Source: an uncultured Lachnospiraceae bacterium (GTDB taxonomy: Bacteria; Bacillota; Clostridia; Lachnospirales; Lachnospiraceae). Taken from it: a stretch of DNA of 59,284 nucleotides. The notes beneath the pieces were generated by a model that saw only the letters and a list, made by a program, of their open reading frames with translations, did not search any database and was not told where the DNA came from. How positions within the stretch are numbered: the stretch's first letter is position 1; the number at the start of each line of letters is the position of its first letter. The stretch covers positions 1 to 59,284 of the forward strand of contig CAKRTC010000010.1 of the NCBI GenBank assembly GCA_934402055.1. Reading direction: 5' to 3'. Position numbers and translations under genes: made by a program. This document shows, piece after piece, positions 34,731 to 43,665 of this stretch.

Positions 34731-36458
34731 ATGAGTGAAAAAAGTACGGCTACACTCAAAAAGAATAAAATGTCTACCATAGGCGTGGTTGCATTGATAT
34801 TCTCATTTATAGCAGCCGGCGCTTTCGGTATTGAGGAAGCGATAGCGGCCAGCGGCCCCGGCGTAACCATAGCAATGCTTATTATCTTTCCGTTTGTATG
34901 GTCATTCCCATTATGTGAGATGGTAAGTGAGCTTGGATCTATCTATCCTACAGAGGGCGGTGTTTATTCCTGGGCAAGAGAAGCCTTCGGCGAGTTCTGG
35001 GGATGGCAGGCAGGTCTCTGGGGAGCACTTACTACATGGCTTTGCCAGGCACAGTACGTTGTACTTGTAGTAGGATATCTTGCAAAGATCCTGGAGATGT
35101 CAACTGCTACCGAATATGTATTTAAGGTAGGAATCGTTGCAGTATTTACTATCATTAATATTATCGGCCTTGACTGGATGGAGAAGTTTGAGACAGTCAT
35201 CATGATCCTTATCGTTGCTGCCTTCGGTGCTGTAACAGTTGTTGGATTTATGAACTGGAACTACAACCCGATAATGCCTATCTTCAATCCTGAAGAGGGA
35301 CTCTTCCATTCAATCGGTGACGGAATCGCTATCATCATCTGGATGTATCTGGGATATGAATGTATGTCCAACATGGCGGAGGAGATAGAAGATCCGCAGG
35401 TTATTCCTAAGGCAATGCGTATCGCAAACCCGATCATCGCATTCAGCTATGTACTTCCGACACTTGCTGCACTTGCTGCAATCGGAAACTGGAGTGCATG
35501 GTCAACAGAGCAGGGACACGGTGCCATAGGTTATGCCGATGTACTTATTCAGTATGTAGGCAGCTGGGCAGGAACAGCATTCGTTATAGTTGCTATACTT
35601 GCTAACTGCGCTATCTTCTGTTCATATATAGCACATGGATCAAGAGCATTCTTCGTAATGGCTGACGATCACATGTTCCCTAAGTTCATGAGTAAGGTTG
35701 ACAAGCGTGGTGTTCCTACAATATCAATACTTCTGCTTGCAGCATTTACAATATTTACCTGCCAGTTCGACTTTAAGACACTGGTAATGGCTACAAACCC
35801 GATTCAGCTCTACCTGTATCTGCTTATGGTCGCATGCGTGATCAAGATACGTAAGCGTTATCCGGCAGAGGTAAGAAAGAAGTACGGACTTGCTGTTATG
35901 GCAGGCGGAAATACCGGATTGATCATCTACGGCATACTTGTTATAGCAATATGTACCTTTGCAATATATGTTAACGGTTTGGATTACTTCCTTACAGGCT
36001 TCCTTGTAGTATTAGGCGGCATGGTGGTCTATGTGATCTTCAAGCTTATGTACAAGGGACGTTATCTGGATGATCCGGAGCTCTTCCCGCTTAACAAGAA
36101 GACACGTCTCGGTGTAGGAGATCTTCAGGATATAGGAATATATCTTATATTTGCCGGCCTGATGGCATTTGTAGGAAGCGCATTCATCGGTTTCTATGAG
36201 TTTGAGTTCGGTGTTGAGTATTATCTTGAAGAGTATGAGACAGGATTGCTCTCCAACTTCTACGGAATGCTCGGTGCAACTCTTGCACTCGGTGTTGCAA
36301 TGCTTATAGCAGGCTTTGCGGCTTACAAGATAGGTAAGAAGCAGGACGGTACCCGGCTTAAGGAGCTTGAGGCTAAGCGTAACGAAGAACTTGACAACAG
36401 AATCCTTGAGATCCACGGTTTCTTACCGGTTGCCGATGCCGACAAGGACAATAAGTAA
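34731..36458 (+). CDS. APC-superfamily amino acid permease
   Basis: This 575-residue protein has about 12-14 membrane helices and the APC signatures: GAFGIEEAIAASGPG in helix 1 and EGGVYSWAREAFGEFWGW after helix 2. It is longer than a typical 450-500 residue member because of two extra C-terminal helices and a charged tail. Likely substrates are amino acids or amines; the exact one cannot be read. AAAGGAG lies 12 bases before the ATG. A saccharopine-dehydrogenase-like enzyme follows after 154 bp, including an inverted repeat CGGATGATA/TATCATCCG (36509-36551). Import and first oxidation of the same compound is a reasonable inference. Confidence 0.88.
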   Translation: MSEKSTATLKKNKMSTIGVVALIFSFIAAGAFGIEEAIAASGPGVTIAMLIIFPFVWSFPLCEMVSELGSIYPTEGGVYSWAREAFGEFWGWQAGLWGALTTWLCQAQYVVLVVGYLAKILEMSTATEYVFKVGIVAVFTIINIIGLDWMEKFETVIMILIVAAFGAVTVVGFMNWNYNPIMPIFNPEEGLFHSIGDGIAIIIWMYLGYECMSNMAEEIEDPQVIPKAMRIANPIIAFSYVLPTLAALAAIGNWSAWSTEQGHGAIGYADVLIQYVGSWAGTAFVIVAILANCAIFCSYIAHGSRAFFVMADDHMFPKFMSKVDKRGVPTISILLLAAFTIFTCQFDFKTLVMATNPIQLYLYLLMVACVIKIRKRYPAEVRKKYGLAVMAGGNTGLIIYGILVIAICTFAIYVNGLDYFLTGFLVVLGGMVVYVIFKLMYKGRYLDDPELFPLNKKTRLGVGDLQDIGIYLIFAGLMAFVGSAFIGFYEFEFGVEYYLEEYETGLLSNFYGMLGATLALGVAMLIAGFAAYKIGKKQDGTRLKELEAKRNEELDNRILEIHGFLPVADADKDNK

Positions 36459-36612
36459 TATATCAATAAGTAAAGTATAAGAATTTTTAATCAATAATTG
36501 TGACTGTTCGGATGATACGAGATCCGATAGGTGAGTCTTTGATATCATCCGGATGGTTTCAAAAATAAATCGAAAAAATATTTTTTAATCTGATAACAAA
36601 GGAGACCACACA

Positions 36613-37878
36613 ATGAAAAAGGTAATGGTATGCGGATGCGGCGCTCAGGGTTCTACAATTTGCAGAAAGCTTGACGAAGAAGCTTGTATCGAAGAGGTAG
36701 TTTGCGCCGATTATAACCTTGCGGCAGCTGAGGCAGTTTGCAAGCTCATGAAGAAGGGTACACCTAAGAAGGTTAATGCAGCTAACATCGACGAGATCGT
36801 TGCAGCAGCAGAGGGATGTGAGCTTCTTGTTAACGTTATGCCGCTTGAGTTCGGTGTAAACATGATGCACGCAGCTATCAAGCTCGGATGCTGCTATCAG
36901 GATCTTTCAGCTTGCGAGAACATCACAGAGGTTATGGACGTTGATGAGTACGATCGTTGGATCGAGGGAATCAAGTGCATGTATGATGTATACGGCAAGG
37001 AGTTCGCTGCCAACAATACAACAGCTATTATCGGAACAGGTTCAGCTCCGGGAGTTATGTGCGTAATGGCAAGAAAGGCTGTTAACGAGCTCGACGAGTG
37101 CGATACTATCGCTATGATGGTATACGAGGGTGTTGAGGCTAAGCGTTTCTTACCTTTCTGGTGGTCACCGGACGTTGCACTTGCAGATATGGAAGAGGAT
37201 GCATTCGCATTCGAGAATGGCGAGATCATCAGAACAAAGCCTTTCAGCCGTCCTATCTACAGAAAGTGGCCTGAGATGGATAACGAAGAGGTAGTTCTCG
37301 TTGAGCATGCTCATGACGAGCCTGTATACGTTGGATTTAACAGAGAGAAGTACTTCAAGGGCTGCAAGAACTCATACTTCAAGTACGGCGGAGTTGGTAT
37401 CAAGTTCTCAGAGCCGCTCTATCGCGCAGGTCTCCTTTCATATGAGGAGGAGGATATCAACGGAGTTATGGTATCTCCGCATGATGTAGTTCGTAAGCAC
37501 GTTCCGAACCCACCGAAGGATCCTGAGGTAATCAAGGAGATCATCGACGAGGGTCTTGTAGCTGATACAGGAGCATTCGTAGTTGAGGCTTATGGTAAGA
37601 AGGACGGCAAGGACGTTATGGTTGACCTTCACCTCTCGGCACCGGGACTTGTTGATTCCTACGAGAAGGCTAAGATGACAGGCGAGATGTATCTTACAGG
37701 ACAGGGAGCATTCCTTTACACCAAGCTCCTTGTTAACGATATGATCGATCAGAAGGGTCTTATCTCATCCGATATGCTTAACGACAAGCAGGTTGAGCAG
37801 TACATCAAGTGGGCTAACGATCTCGACATCACATACACCATCGACGTTAAGGAAGGTGTAAAGCCGGCTAAGTTCTGA
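36613..37878 (+). CDS. saccharopine dehydrogenase-like oxidoreductase
   Basis: This 421-residue protein has an N-terminal Rossmann fold (VMVCGCGAQGSTI, G-x-G-x-x-G) and the C-terminal substrate domain of the saccharopine dehydrogenase family, including GSAPGVMCVMARKAV. Family members oxidise or reduce opine-like amino acid conjugates (saccharopine, carboxynorspermidine), but many bacterial members have other substrates. GGAGACCACACA precedes the ATG. Codon use is strongly biased (GTT, AAG, CTT), like the binding-protein genes, which suggests high expression. It probably acts on the compound imported by the upstream permease. Confidence 0.82.
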   Translation: MKKVMVCGCGAQGSTICRKLDEEACIEEVVCADYNLAAAEAVCKLMKKGTPKKVNAANIDEIVAAAEGCELLVNVMPLEFGVNMMHAAIKLGCCYQDLSACENITEVMDVDEYDRWIEGIKCMYDVYGKEFAANNTTAIIGTGSAPGVMCVMARKAVNELDECDTIAMMVYEGVEAKRFLPFWWSPDVALADMEEDAFAFENGEIIRTKPFSRPIYRKWPEMDNEEVVLVEHAHDEPVYVGFNREKYFKGCKNSYFKYGGVGIKFSEPLYRAGLLSYEEEDINGVMVSPHDVVRKHVPNPPKDPEVIKEIIDEGLVADTGAFVVEAYGKKDGKDVMVDLHLSAPGLVDSYEKAKMTGEMYLTGQGAFLYTKLLVNDMIDQKGLISSDMLNDKQVEQYIKWANDLDITYTIDVKEGVKPAKF

Positions 37879-37957
37879 TAAATTCAGTCACCCTTTTACG
37901 GCTGTGAAAGCAGCTGTAATAAAAAATATACATACTACCTAAACGACACTTAAGGAG

Positions 37958-37990
37958 ACCCGATTCATGCGAAAGCGTGAGTCGGGTTTT
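37958..37990 (+). terminator. terminator after the oxidoreductase gene
   Basis: Arms ACCCGATTCATGC (37958-37970) and GCGTGAGTCGGGT (37975-37987) around GAAA pair over 13 bp with two G-U pairs; TTTT overlaps the 3' arm end. Confidence 0.9.
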
Positions 37991-38011
37991 CCTTTTGTCA
38001 CAGCGGCGTAT

Positions 38012-38339
38012 GCATTTTCACGCAAACCGGTTCGTTCATGCAAGCATGACTCACAGTTTTGCATGAAAATGCCATAGTAAGTAATCAGAGCCACGCCGGC
38101 TCCAAAATGCGAAGCATTTCGTCGCTGTGGCGTATCCGCCAAATGTATTTTCATGCAAACCGGTTCGTTCATGCAAGCATGACTCACAGTTTTGCATGAA
38201 ATGCCATAGTAAGTAATCAGAGCCACGCCGGCTCCAAAATGCAAAGCATTTCGTCGCTGTGGCGTATCCGCCAAATGCATTTTCATGCAAACCGGTTCGT
38301 TCATGCAAGCATGACTCACGGTTTTGCATGAAAATGCGC
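38012..38339. repeat. three tandem copies of a ~132-bp intergenic repeat
   Basis: Units begin at 38012, 38145 and 38277 (133 and 132 bp apart); the third stops after about 60 bp. Copies 1 and 2 differ at only a few positions. Each starts with a hairpin whose arms are GCATTTTCATGCAAA and TTTTGCATGAAAATGC, followed by a GCCACGCCGGCTCCAAAATGC block. It fills much of the 745-bp gap between the permease unit and the FASII operon. The minus strand is open over most of it but only as repeat-derived peptides. There are no unique spacers, so it is not CRISPR. It looks like a dispersed intergenic repeat amplified in tandem. Confidence 0.85.
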
Positions 38340-38394
38340 GTGGCTCTGAACGGTGTCAAATTATTAAGATTTCATAAGGTATTGTGTCTTTTTA

Positions 38395-38423
38395 TTGACA
38401 TTTTCGGCCTTAGATGTTATTTT
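38395..38423 (+). promoter_or_regulatory. promoter of the FASII operon
   Basis: Consensus TTGACA (38395-38400), a 17-base spacer, then TATTTT (38418-38423). The start of transcription would fall near 38430, just ahead of or inside the palindrome at 38433-38462. Confidence 0.6.
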
Positions 38424-38432
38424 AACTCCACA

Positions 38433-38462
38433 ATATTTAACTAAATAAATTTAGCTAAATAT
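38433..38462. promoter_or_regulatory. FabT/MarR-type operator palindrome
   Basis: Arms ATATTTA-A-CTAAAT (38433-38446) and ATTTAG-C-TAAATAT (38449-38462) form a 30-bp palindrome with a single mismatched pair and centre AA. It directly follows the FASII promoter, where a bound repressor would block transcription. The MarR-like gene that closes the operon is the natural candidate. A 160-base leader follows before acpP. Confidence 0.6.
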
Positions 38463-38624
38463 ATAAGCAACAAGAAAAATCAGCTGCTGCACATCAGGTA
38501 AACAGTATGGGCAGGATGCCGGAGATCAAATTAAGGCGTTCGCTCAAAGTTTCGCCCGGCGGCAGGCAGGATCGGGCAGAAGCTTCGGTCACGGGATAAG
38601 AAAACAAAAAAAGGAGAAAACATC

Positions 38625-38855
38625 ATGACATTCGATAAGGTTAAGGAAGTAATTGCAGACACAGTAAACATCGACGAGGCAGATATCACACTTGAGTCTT
38701 CACTTAAGGAGGATCTCGGAATCGATTCACTTGATGCGGTAGAGATCAGCATTGCACTTGAGGATGCATTTGAGACAAGCATTCCGCAGGAGGAGCTTGC
38801 AAACTTTGTAACAGTTCAGAATATCGTTGATTACATCGACGCAAGCAAGGGCTGA
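38625..38855 (+). CDS. acpP: acyl carrier protein
   Basis: This 76-residue acidic protein is the carrier for growing fatty-acyl chains. Ser35 in the GIDSLDAVE motif takes the 4'-phosphopantetheine arm. Length and four-helix layout are normal. AAGGAG lies six to nine bases upstream of the ATG. It is the first gene of the FASII operon, behind a likely promoter and palindromic operator. Confidence 0.96.
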   Translation: MTFDKVKEVIADTVNIDEADITLESSLKEDLGIDSLDAVEISIALEDAFETSIPQEELANFVTVQNIVDYIDASKG

Positions 38856-38901
38856 TAAGAAATAAGGCTTACTAAGTACAGAGTGTTAAGGACAAAGTAT
38901 T

Positions 38902-39393
38902 ATGGATGAGAAACTGATACACAGTCTGTGGGATCGCTTTGACAGATCGGATGTGTCAGAGCTGATCTATGAGACAAGCGAAGGCAAGTTCAGCTTAAAG
39001 AAGGCGGAGCCGCAAAAAGAGATAGTTATCGCAGGCGGCATGCCTATACAGAATGCAATGCCTGCATCAATGCCGCAGGCAGGACTTCCTGTAAATGCAG
39101 CCGCTGCCGGGGCTGCTGCCGGAAATGCCGCAAAGGCAGCCGTTGCAGCCGATGACGGTATCTATGTAAGATCACCTCTTCCGGGTACCTTCTACCGTGC
39201 CGCATCACCGGATGAAGAGCCATTCGTAATGATAGGCAAGAAGATAAAACAGGGTGACGTTATCGGAATAGTAGAGTCTATGAAGATGATGAATGAGATA
39301 GTTGCCGGAGAAGACGGAACTGTAGTCGAGATATATGCCGAGGACGGCACTATGGTTGGCTATGACGAAAAGCTCATCCGACTGGAGAAATAA
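38902..39393 (+). CDS. accB: biotin carboxyl carrier protein of acetyl-CoA carboxylase
   Basis: This 163-residue protein has an N-terminal region interacting with the carboxylase, an Ala-rich hinge (about 62-85), and a C-terminal biotinyl domain with VESMKMMNE, where Lys128 carries biotin. It shuttles carboxyl groups between AccC and the fused AccDA. accC begins one base after its stop, so translation is coupled. Confidence 0.96.
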   Translation: MDEKLIHSLWDRFDRSDVSELIYETSEGKFSLKKAEPQKEIVIAGGMPIQNAMPASMPQAGLPVNAAAAGAAAGNAAKAAVAADDGIYVRSPLPGTFYRAASPDEEPFVMIGKKIKQGDVIGIVESMKMMNEIVAGEDGTVVEIYAEDGTMVGYDEKLIRLEK

Positions 39394-39394
39394 G

Positions 39395-40732
39395 ATGTTT
39401 AAGCGTGTATTGATCGCAAACAGAGGAGAGATCGCACTTCGCATCATAAGGGCTCTCAGAGAGATGAATATAGAGTCGGTAGCGGTATATTCAACGGCAG
39501 ATAAGGATTCGCTTCCGGCGATGACTGCAACAAAGAGCATTTGCATAGGCCCGGCAAAGCCGGCTGAAAGCTACCTTAATCAGGATCTGCTCATAGATGT
39601 GGCTCAGCAGATGGGCTGCGATGCCATACATCCCGGTTACGGATTTCTCTCGGAAAATGCCGAATTTGCAAGAAAATGCGAAGAAAACGGTATCTGCTTT
39701 ATAGGACCCTCATGGCAGCTTATCGAAAAGATGGGCGATAAGCAGTCGGCAAAAAAGCTGATGCTGGAAAACAATGTCCCTGTTGTAATGGGCTCAGATG
39801 ACATAGTCAGGAGTAGTGAAGAAGCTGTTAAAGTCGCTGCGAAGATAGGCTATCCTGTCATTATCAAGGCCACAGCCGGCGGCGGCGGAAAAGGCATGCG
39901 TATAGCAAGAGACGAGGCTGAGCTGCTTAAGGAGCTGGCTTCGGCACAGGCTGAGGCTGCGGCAGCTTTCGGAAACGGTGACTGCTATATAGAAAAATAC
40001 ATAGAGCAGCCTAAGCATATCGAGATACAGCTGCTTGCCGATAAGTACGGCAATGTAGTACACCTCGGAGAACGTAACTGCTCGGTACAGAGACATCATC
40101 AGAAGCTGCTTGAGGAGTCACCGTCATGGGGGCTCAGCAGTGAGCTCAGAGCCGAGATGGGTGAGACAGCGGTAAGAGCCGCCAAGGCGGCAGGCTATAA
40201 TTCGGTCGGCACGGTCGAGTTCATCATGGATGCAAGCGGAAACTATTATTTCATGGAGATGAATACCCGTATCCAGGTAGAGCATCCGGTAACGGAGATG
40301 CTGACAGACATAGATCTTGTGAGGGAACAGATATATATTGCATCCGGGCGTAAGATGGAGCTTCGTCAGGAAGATATCGAGTTCAGGGGCAATGTTATCG
40401 AGTGCAGGATCAATGCCAAGGGACCGGGTACGGTCAAGGTGCTGCATTTTCCGGAAGGACTCGGAGTCAGAACGGAAAGCAGCCTGTTTGAGGGCTGTAC
40501 GATCACACCGTTCTATGATTCGATGATAGCCAAGATAATCGTGCACGACAGGAGCCGTATCGAGGCTATAAGACGTATGAGACGCTGTCTGGAGGAACTT
40601 GTGATATCTGGAGTTCCGACAAACATCGGTGAGATGTATATGATCATGAATCATCCGGAATTTGTATCGGGTAATTACGATACTTCATTCTGGGAGAAGA
40701 ACAAGGAATCCATCGGAGCTGTTGATATCTAA
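39395..40732 (+). CDS. accC: biotin carboxylase subunit of acetyl-CoA carboxylase
   Basis: This 445-residue ATP-grasp enzyme carboxylates biotin on AccB. It shows the N-terminal MFKRVLIANRGEIALRI, HPGYGFLSENAEFA, the Gly-rich KATAGGGGKGMRI ATP loop, and the catalytic EMNTRIQVEHPVTE. Length is typical. GGAG eight bases before ATG 39395 fixes the start, immediately after the accB stop. Confidence 0.96.
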   Translation: MFKRVLIANRGEIALRIIRALREMNIESVAVYSTADKDSLPAMTATKSICIGPAKPAESYLNQDLLIDVAQQMGCDAIHPGYGFLSENAEFARKCEENGICFIGPSWQLIEKMGDKQSAKKLMLENNVPVVMGSDDIVRSSEEAVKVAAKIGYPVIIKATAGGGGKGMRIARDEAELLKELASAQAEAAAAFGNGDCYIEKYIEQPKHIEIQLLADKYGNVVHLGERNCSVQRHHQKLLEESPSWGLSSELRAEMGETAVRAAKAAGYNSVGTVEFIMDASGNYYFMEMNTRIQVEHPVTEMLTDIDLVREQIYIASGRKMELRQEDIEFRGNVIECRINAKGPGTVKVLHFPEGLGVRTESSLFEGCTITPFYDSMIAKIIVHDRSRIEAIRRMRRCLEELVISGVPTNIGEMYMIMNHPEFVSGNYDTSFWEKNKESIGAVDI

Positions 40733-40875
40733 ACATAGTTCAAGTCTTATTGTTAATAAATGCTGATGCCGTAATGCATGAATGCAGGCGGACATACATT
40801 TGCATAACGACAGTAAGCTTGCCGAAGATGACAAGTCCGAAGTACGGTTCATTGTATATTAGGAGATTTGTGTAG

Positions 40876-42552
40876 ATGAAGATCGGTGATATATTCGATC
40901 ACAGAAAAGATTATCTCGATCTGATGCTCAAGAAGAGACGTAACAGTCCGGAAGCTGAGCAGGAGATCGAATGTAAGGGCTGCAAGAGCAGATTTAATAC
41001 GGAAACACTTCGCAAGAATATGTATATCTGTCCGGATTGCGGCAGATATATGACCATGCCTCCGGCAGAACGTATAGCTCTTATTGCGGATGACGGAAAC
41101 TTCAGGGAAATGTGGAGTGATGCCGAGACTGTAGATCCGATCTCATTTCCGGATTACAGAGATAAGCTTCTTCGTACAAAGAAAAAATCAGGCGCAAAGG
41201 AGTCGGTAGTAACCGGAACCGTAAGGATATACGGACAGAGGGCGGCTGTTGCGGTGCTTGATACAAGCTTTTTCATGGGAAGCATGGGCACAGTGCTCGG
41301 AGAAAAGATAACCAGACTTACCGAGTACGCAGACAGACACAGAATGCCTCTTATCATATTCTCGGCAAGCGGCGGAGCACGTATGCAGGAGGGACTGTTC
41401 TCTCTTATGCAGATGGCAAAGACCTCCGCTGCTATAGAGAATTTCAAGGAAAACGGCGGCTTGTATATATCGGTGCTCTGCCATCCTACAACGGGAGGCG
41501 TAAGTGCAAGCTTTGCCATGCTCGGAGACATCATACTTGCGGAGCCTAAGGCACTTATAGGCTTTGCCGGATCAAGAGTAATAGAGCAGACGGTAGGCGA
41601 AAGCGTACCTGATGAAGTCAGACAGTCCGAGGCTCAGCTTAAAAATGGTATGATAGATGCCATAGTTGAGCGAAGAAAGCTTAAAAAAAGACTCGGCAGA
41701 CTCATAGTGCTCCATCAGAAGCACTCCATGAATGTAAGCCGTGAGGAAGCGATATGGGAGCCTCTCGGCATAAATGCGCATACCGACAAGACTGCATATG
41801 AGCTTGTAGGAATAGCAAGAGATAAAGACAGACCTAAGATAATAGAGTATATAGATAAGCTCTTTGACGGCTTCACGGAGCTTAAGGGAGACAGACTCGG
41901 CAGCGAGGACGGAAGTATACTCGGAGGCATAGCATTCTTCCACGGCATGCCTGTTACCGTTATAGGACACCGCAAGGGACATGACACAGAGGAAAACAGG
42001 GAGCTTCATTTCGGTATGGCATCGCCGGAGGGCTATCGTAAGGCAATGAGACTTGCGAAGGAGGCCGAGAAATTCAACCGTCCGATCATATGCTTTGTAG
42101 ATACGCCGGGTGCATATCCGGGGCTGGATGCGGAGCTGCACGGACAGCCGGGAGCCATAGCGGAGAGTCTGGCTATGTTCAGCTCATTGACGGTTCCTGT
42201 GATCTCGATAGTAACGGGAGAAGGCGGAAGCGGCGGAGCACTTGCTCTCTCAATAGCGGATGAGATATGGATGCTTGAGAATGCAGTATACTCGATACTC
42301 TCACCGGAAGGCTTCGCGGCTATACTGTGGAAAGATGCGAAAAGAGCCGCAGAAGCAAGCGAGCTTATGAGGATGACATCCAGAGAGATACTTAAGACCG
42401 GAATTATAGACGGAGTACTCCCTGAGGGTGAGGATATGTACGACGAGATGGACCGTATGCTTGTAAGCGAACTCGGTAAGCTGACAAGACTGGACAAGCG
42501 TACACTTGTATCACGCCGTTATGAAAAATATCGCAGTATAGGCAACTTTTGA
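40876..42552 (+). CDS. accDA: fused acetyl-CoA carboxylase carboxyltransferase (beta-alpha)
   Basis: This 558-residue protein joins the beta and alpha carboxyltransferase subunits in one chain. Residues 1-~270 are AccD-like, with a zinc ribbon (C33, C36, C52, C55) and FSASGGARMQEG; residues ~280-558 are AccA-like, with GHRKGHDTEENRELHFGMA and the GEGGSGGALAL oxyanion loop. It transfers CO2 from biotin to acetyl-CoA to make malonyl-CoA. Most bacteria encode two polypeptides, so the fusion is notable but known in some Clostridia. AGGAG lies ten bases upstream. A 143-bp gap before it holds no recognised signal. Confidence 0.94.
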   Translation: MKIGDIFDHRKDYLDLMLKKRRNSPEAEQEIECKGCKSRFNTETLRKNMYICPDCGRYMTMPPAERIALIADDGNFREMWSDAETVDPISFPDYRDKLLRTKKKSGAKESVVTGTVRIYGQRAAVAVLDTSFFMGSMGTVLGEKITRLTEYADRHRMPLIIFSASGGARMQEGLFSLMQMAKTSAAIENFKENGGLYISVLCHPTTGGVSASFAMLGDIILAEPKALIGFAGSRVIEQTVGESVPDEVRQSEAQLKNGMIDAIVERRKLKKRLGRLIVLHQKHSMNVSREEAIWEPLGINAHTDKTAYELVGIARDKDRPKIIEYIDKLFDGFTELKGDRLGSEDGSILGGIAFFHGMPVTVIGHRKGHDTEENRELHFGMASPEGYRKAMRLAKEAEKFNRPIICFVDTPGAYPGLDAELHGQPGAIAESLAMFSSLTVPVISIVTGEGGSGGALALSIADEIWMLENAVYSILSPEGFAAILWKDAKRAAEASELMRMTSREILKTGIIDGVLPEGEDMYDEMDRMLVSELGKLTRLDKRTLVSRRYEKYRSIGNF

Positions 42553-42643
42553 TACATAAGTAAGACGAAAGGAAGCGAAGGAACGGACAGAGCGGGAGGA
42601 CATCCGGCTGACTCCGTATATCCTTCGCATAAGAAACAGACAG

Positions 42644-43654
42644 ATGGCTGATAAGACCGGTATAAGGATAATAGCTACGGGACGTGCGCTGCCTTTAAGA
42701 AGCGTCACTAACAATGATCTCAAGGCTTATATGGATACCGATGATGAGTGGATATATACAAGAACAGGCATAAGAGAAAGACGTTTCTGTGATCCTGAGA
42801 CAGAGGATACCATAAGCATGGCTGTTGAAGCGGCGAGGCTTGCAATAGATAAGGCACAGTCAGAGATACCGGGCTTTGATGTGGGAGACATAGGCGCGGT
42901 GATCGCTACAAGCTGTTCTGCATCTTATATGCTTCCCTCGATAGCAAGCATGGTGCAGACCGAACTCGGACTGCACAAGGATATACTGGCCTATGATCTT
43001 AACGCCGCATGCTCCGGATTTGTATTCGGACTGATAACAGGCAGGGGACTGCTTCTTGCGGAAGGCTATAAGTATTGTCTTGTTATAAGCAGTGAGCAGT
43101 TATCCAAGGAGCTTGATCTCAGAGACCGTTCTACAGGTATATTGTTCGGTGACGGAGCAGGTGCGGCGATAATAGAGCTTGATAAGACAGCGGAGGCGGC
43201 TGCATTTGCAGGAAAAGCCTGGTCCGACGGCAATATGGAGGCTCTCAGATGTGCCATATATCCGGGAGGAACTTTGGCTGAGGAATCTCCGGTAAGAGAA
43301 CGCAAGACAGTGATAGAGATGAACGGACATGAGGTGTTCAGATTTGCAGCGTCGGCGGTGCCTCAGACCATAGACACTTTGCTCGGGTCAAGCGGAATGA
43401 GTCTTGAGGATATTGACTACATACTCTGCCATCAGGCAAATGCGCGCATCATTGATCATGTTAAGAAGAAATACAAAGGATACGAAGATAAGTTCCTTAT
43501 GAATATAGCAGGCTACGGCAACACCTCCTCGGCAAGTATACCTATACTGCTTGACGAGATGCTTGAGCGCGGCGTGGTAAAAAAGAACAGTAAGCTGTTG
43601 TGTGTAGGCTTCGGTGCGGGGCTTGCATGGGGCGGCGCCATTGTAAATGTTTAA
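42644..43654 (+). CDS. fabH: 3-oxoacyl-ACP synthase III
   Basis: FabH starts chain growth by condensing acetyl-CoA with malonyl-ACP. This 336-residue protein has the triad Cys123 (AACSGF), His263 (CHQANARII) and Asn293 (GNTSSASIP). The N-terminus TGIRIIATGRALP is typical. The ribosome binding site is weak (AAGAAACAG), so translation may rely on coupling or be relatively low. Confidence 0.95.
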   Translation: MADKTGIRIIATGRALPLRSVTNNDLKAYMDTDDEWIYTRTGIRERRFCDPETEDTISMAVEAARLAIDKAQSEIPGFDVGDIGAVIATSCSASYMLPSIASMVQTELGLHKDILAYDLNAACSGFVFGLITGRGLLLAEGYKYCLVISSEQLSKELDLRDRSTGILFGDGAGAAIIELDKTAEAAAFAGKAWSDGNMEALRCAIYPGGTLAEESPVRERKTVIEMNGHEVFRFAASAVPQTIDTLLGSSGMSLEDIDYILCHQANARIIDHVKKKYKGYEDKFLMNIAGYGNTSSASIPILLDEMLERGVVKKNSKLLCVGFGAGLAWGGAIVNV

Positions 43655-43665
43655 TAAGAGTTTGG

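Noticed and set aside
38012..38339. CRISPR array
   Set aside because: The repeat unit is ~132 bp and copies are contiguous with no unique spacers; no cas genes are present.
37939..38359. Minus-strand proteins across the tandem repeats
   Set aside because: The open frames are repeat-derived, exist in two frames at once and lack a convincing ribosome binding site.
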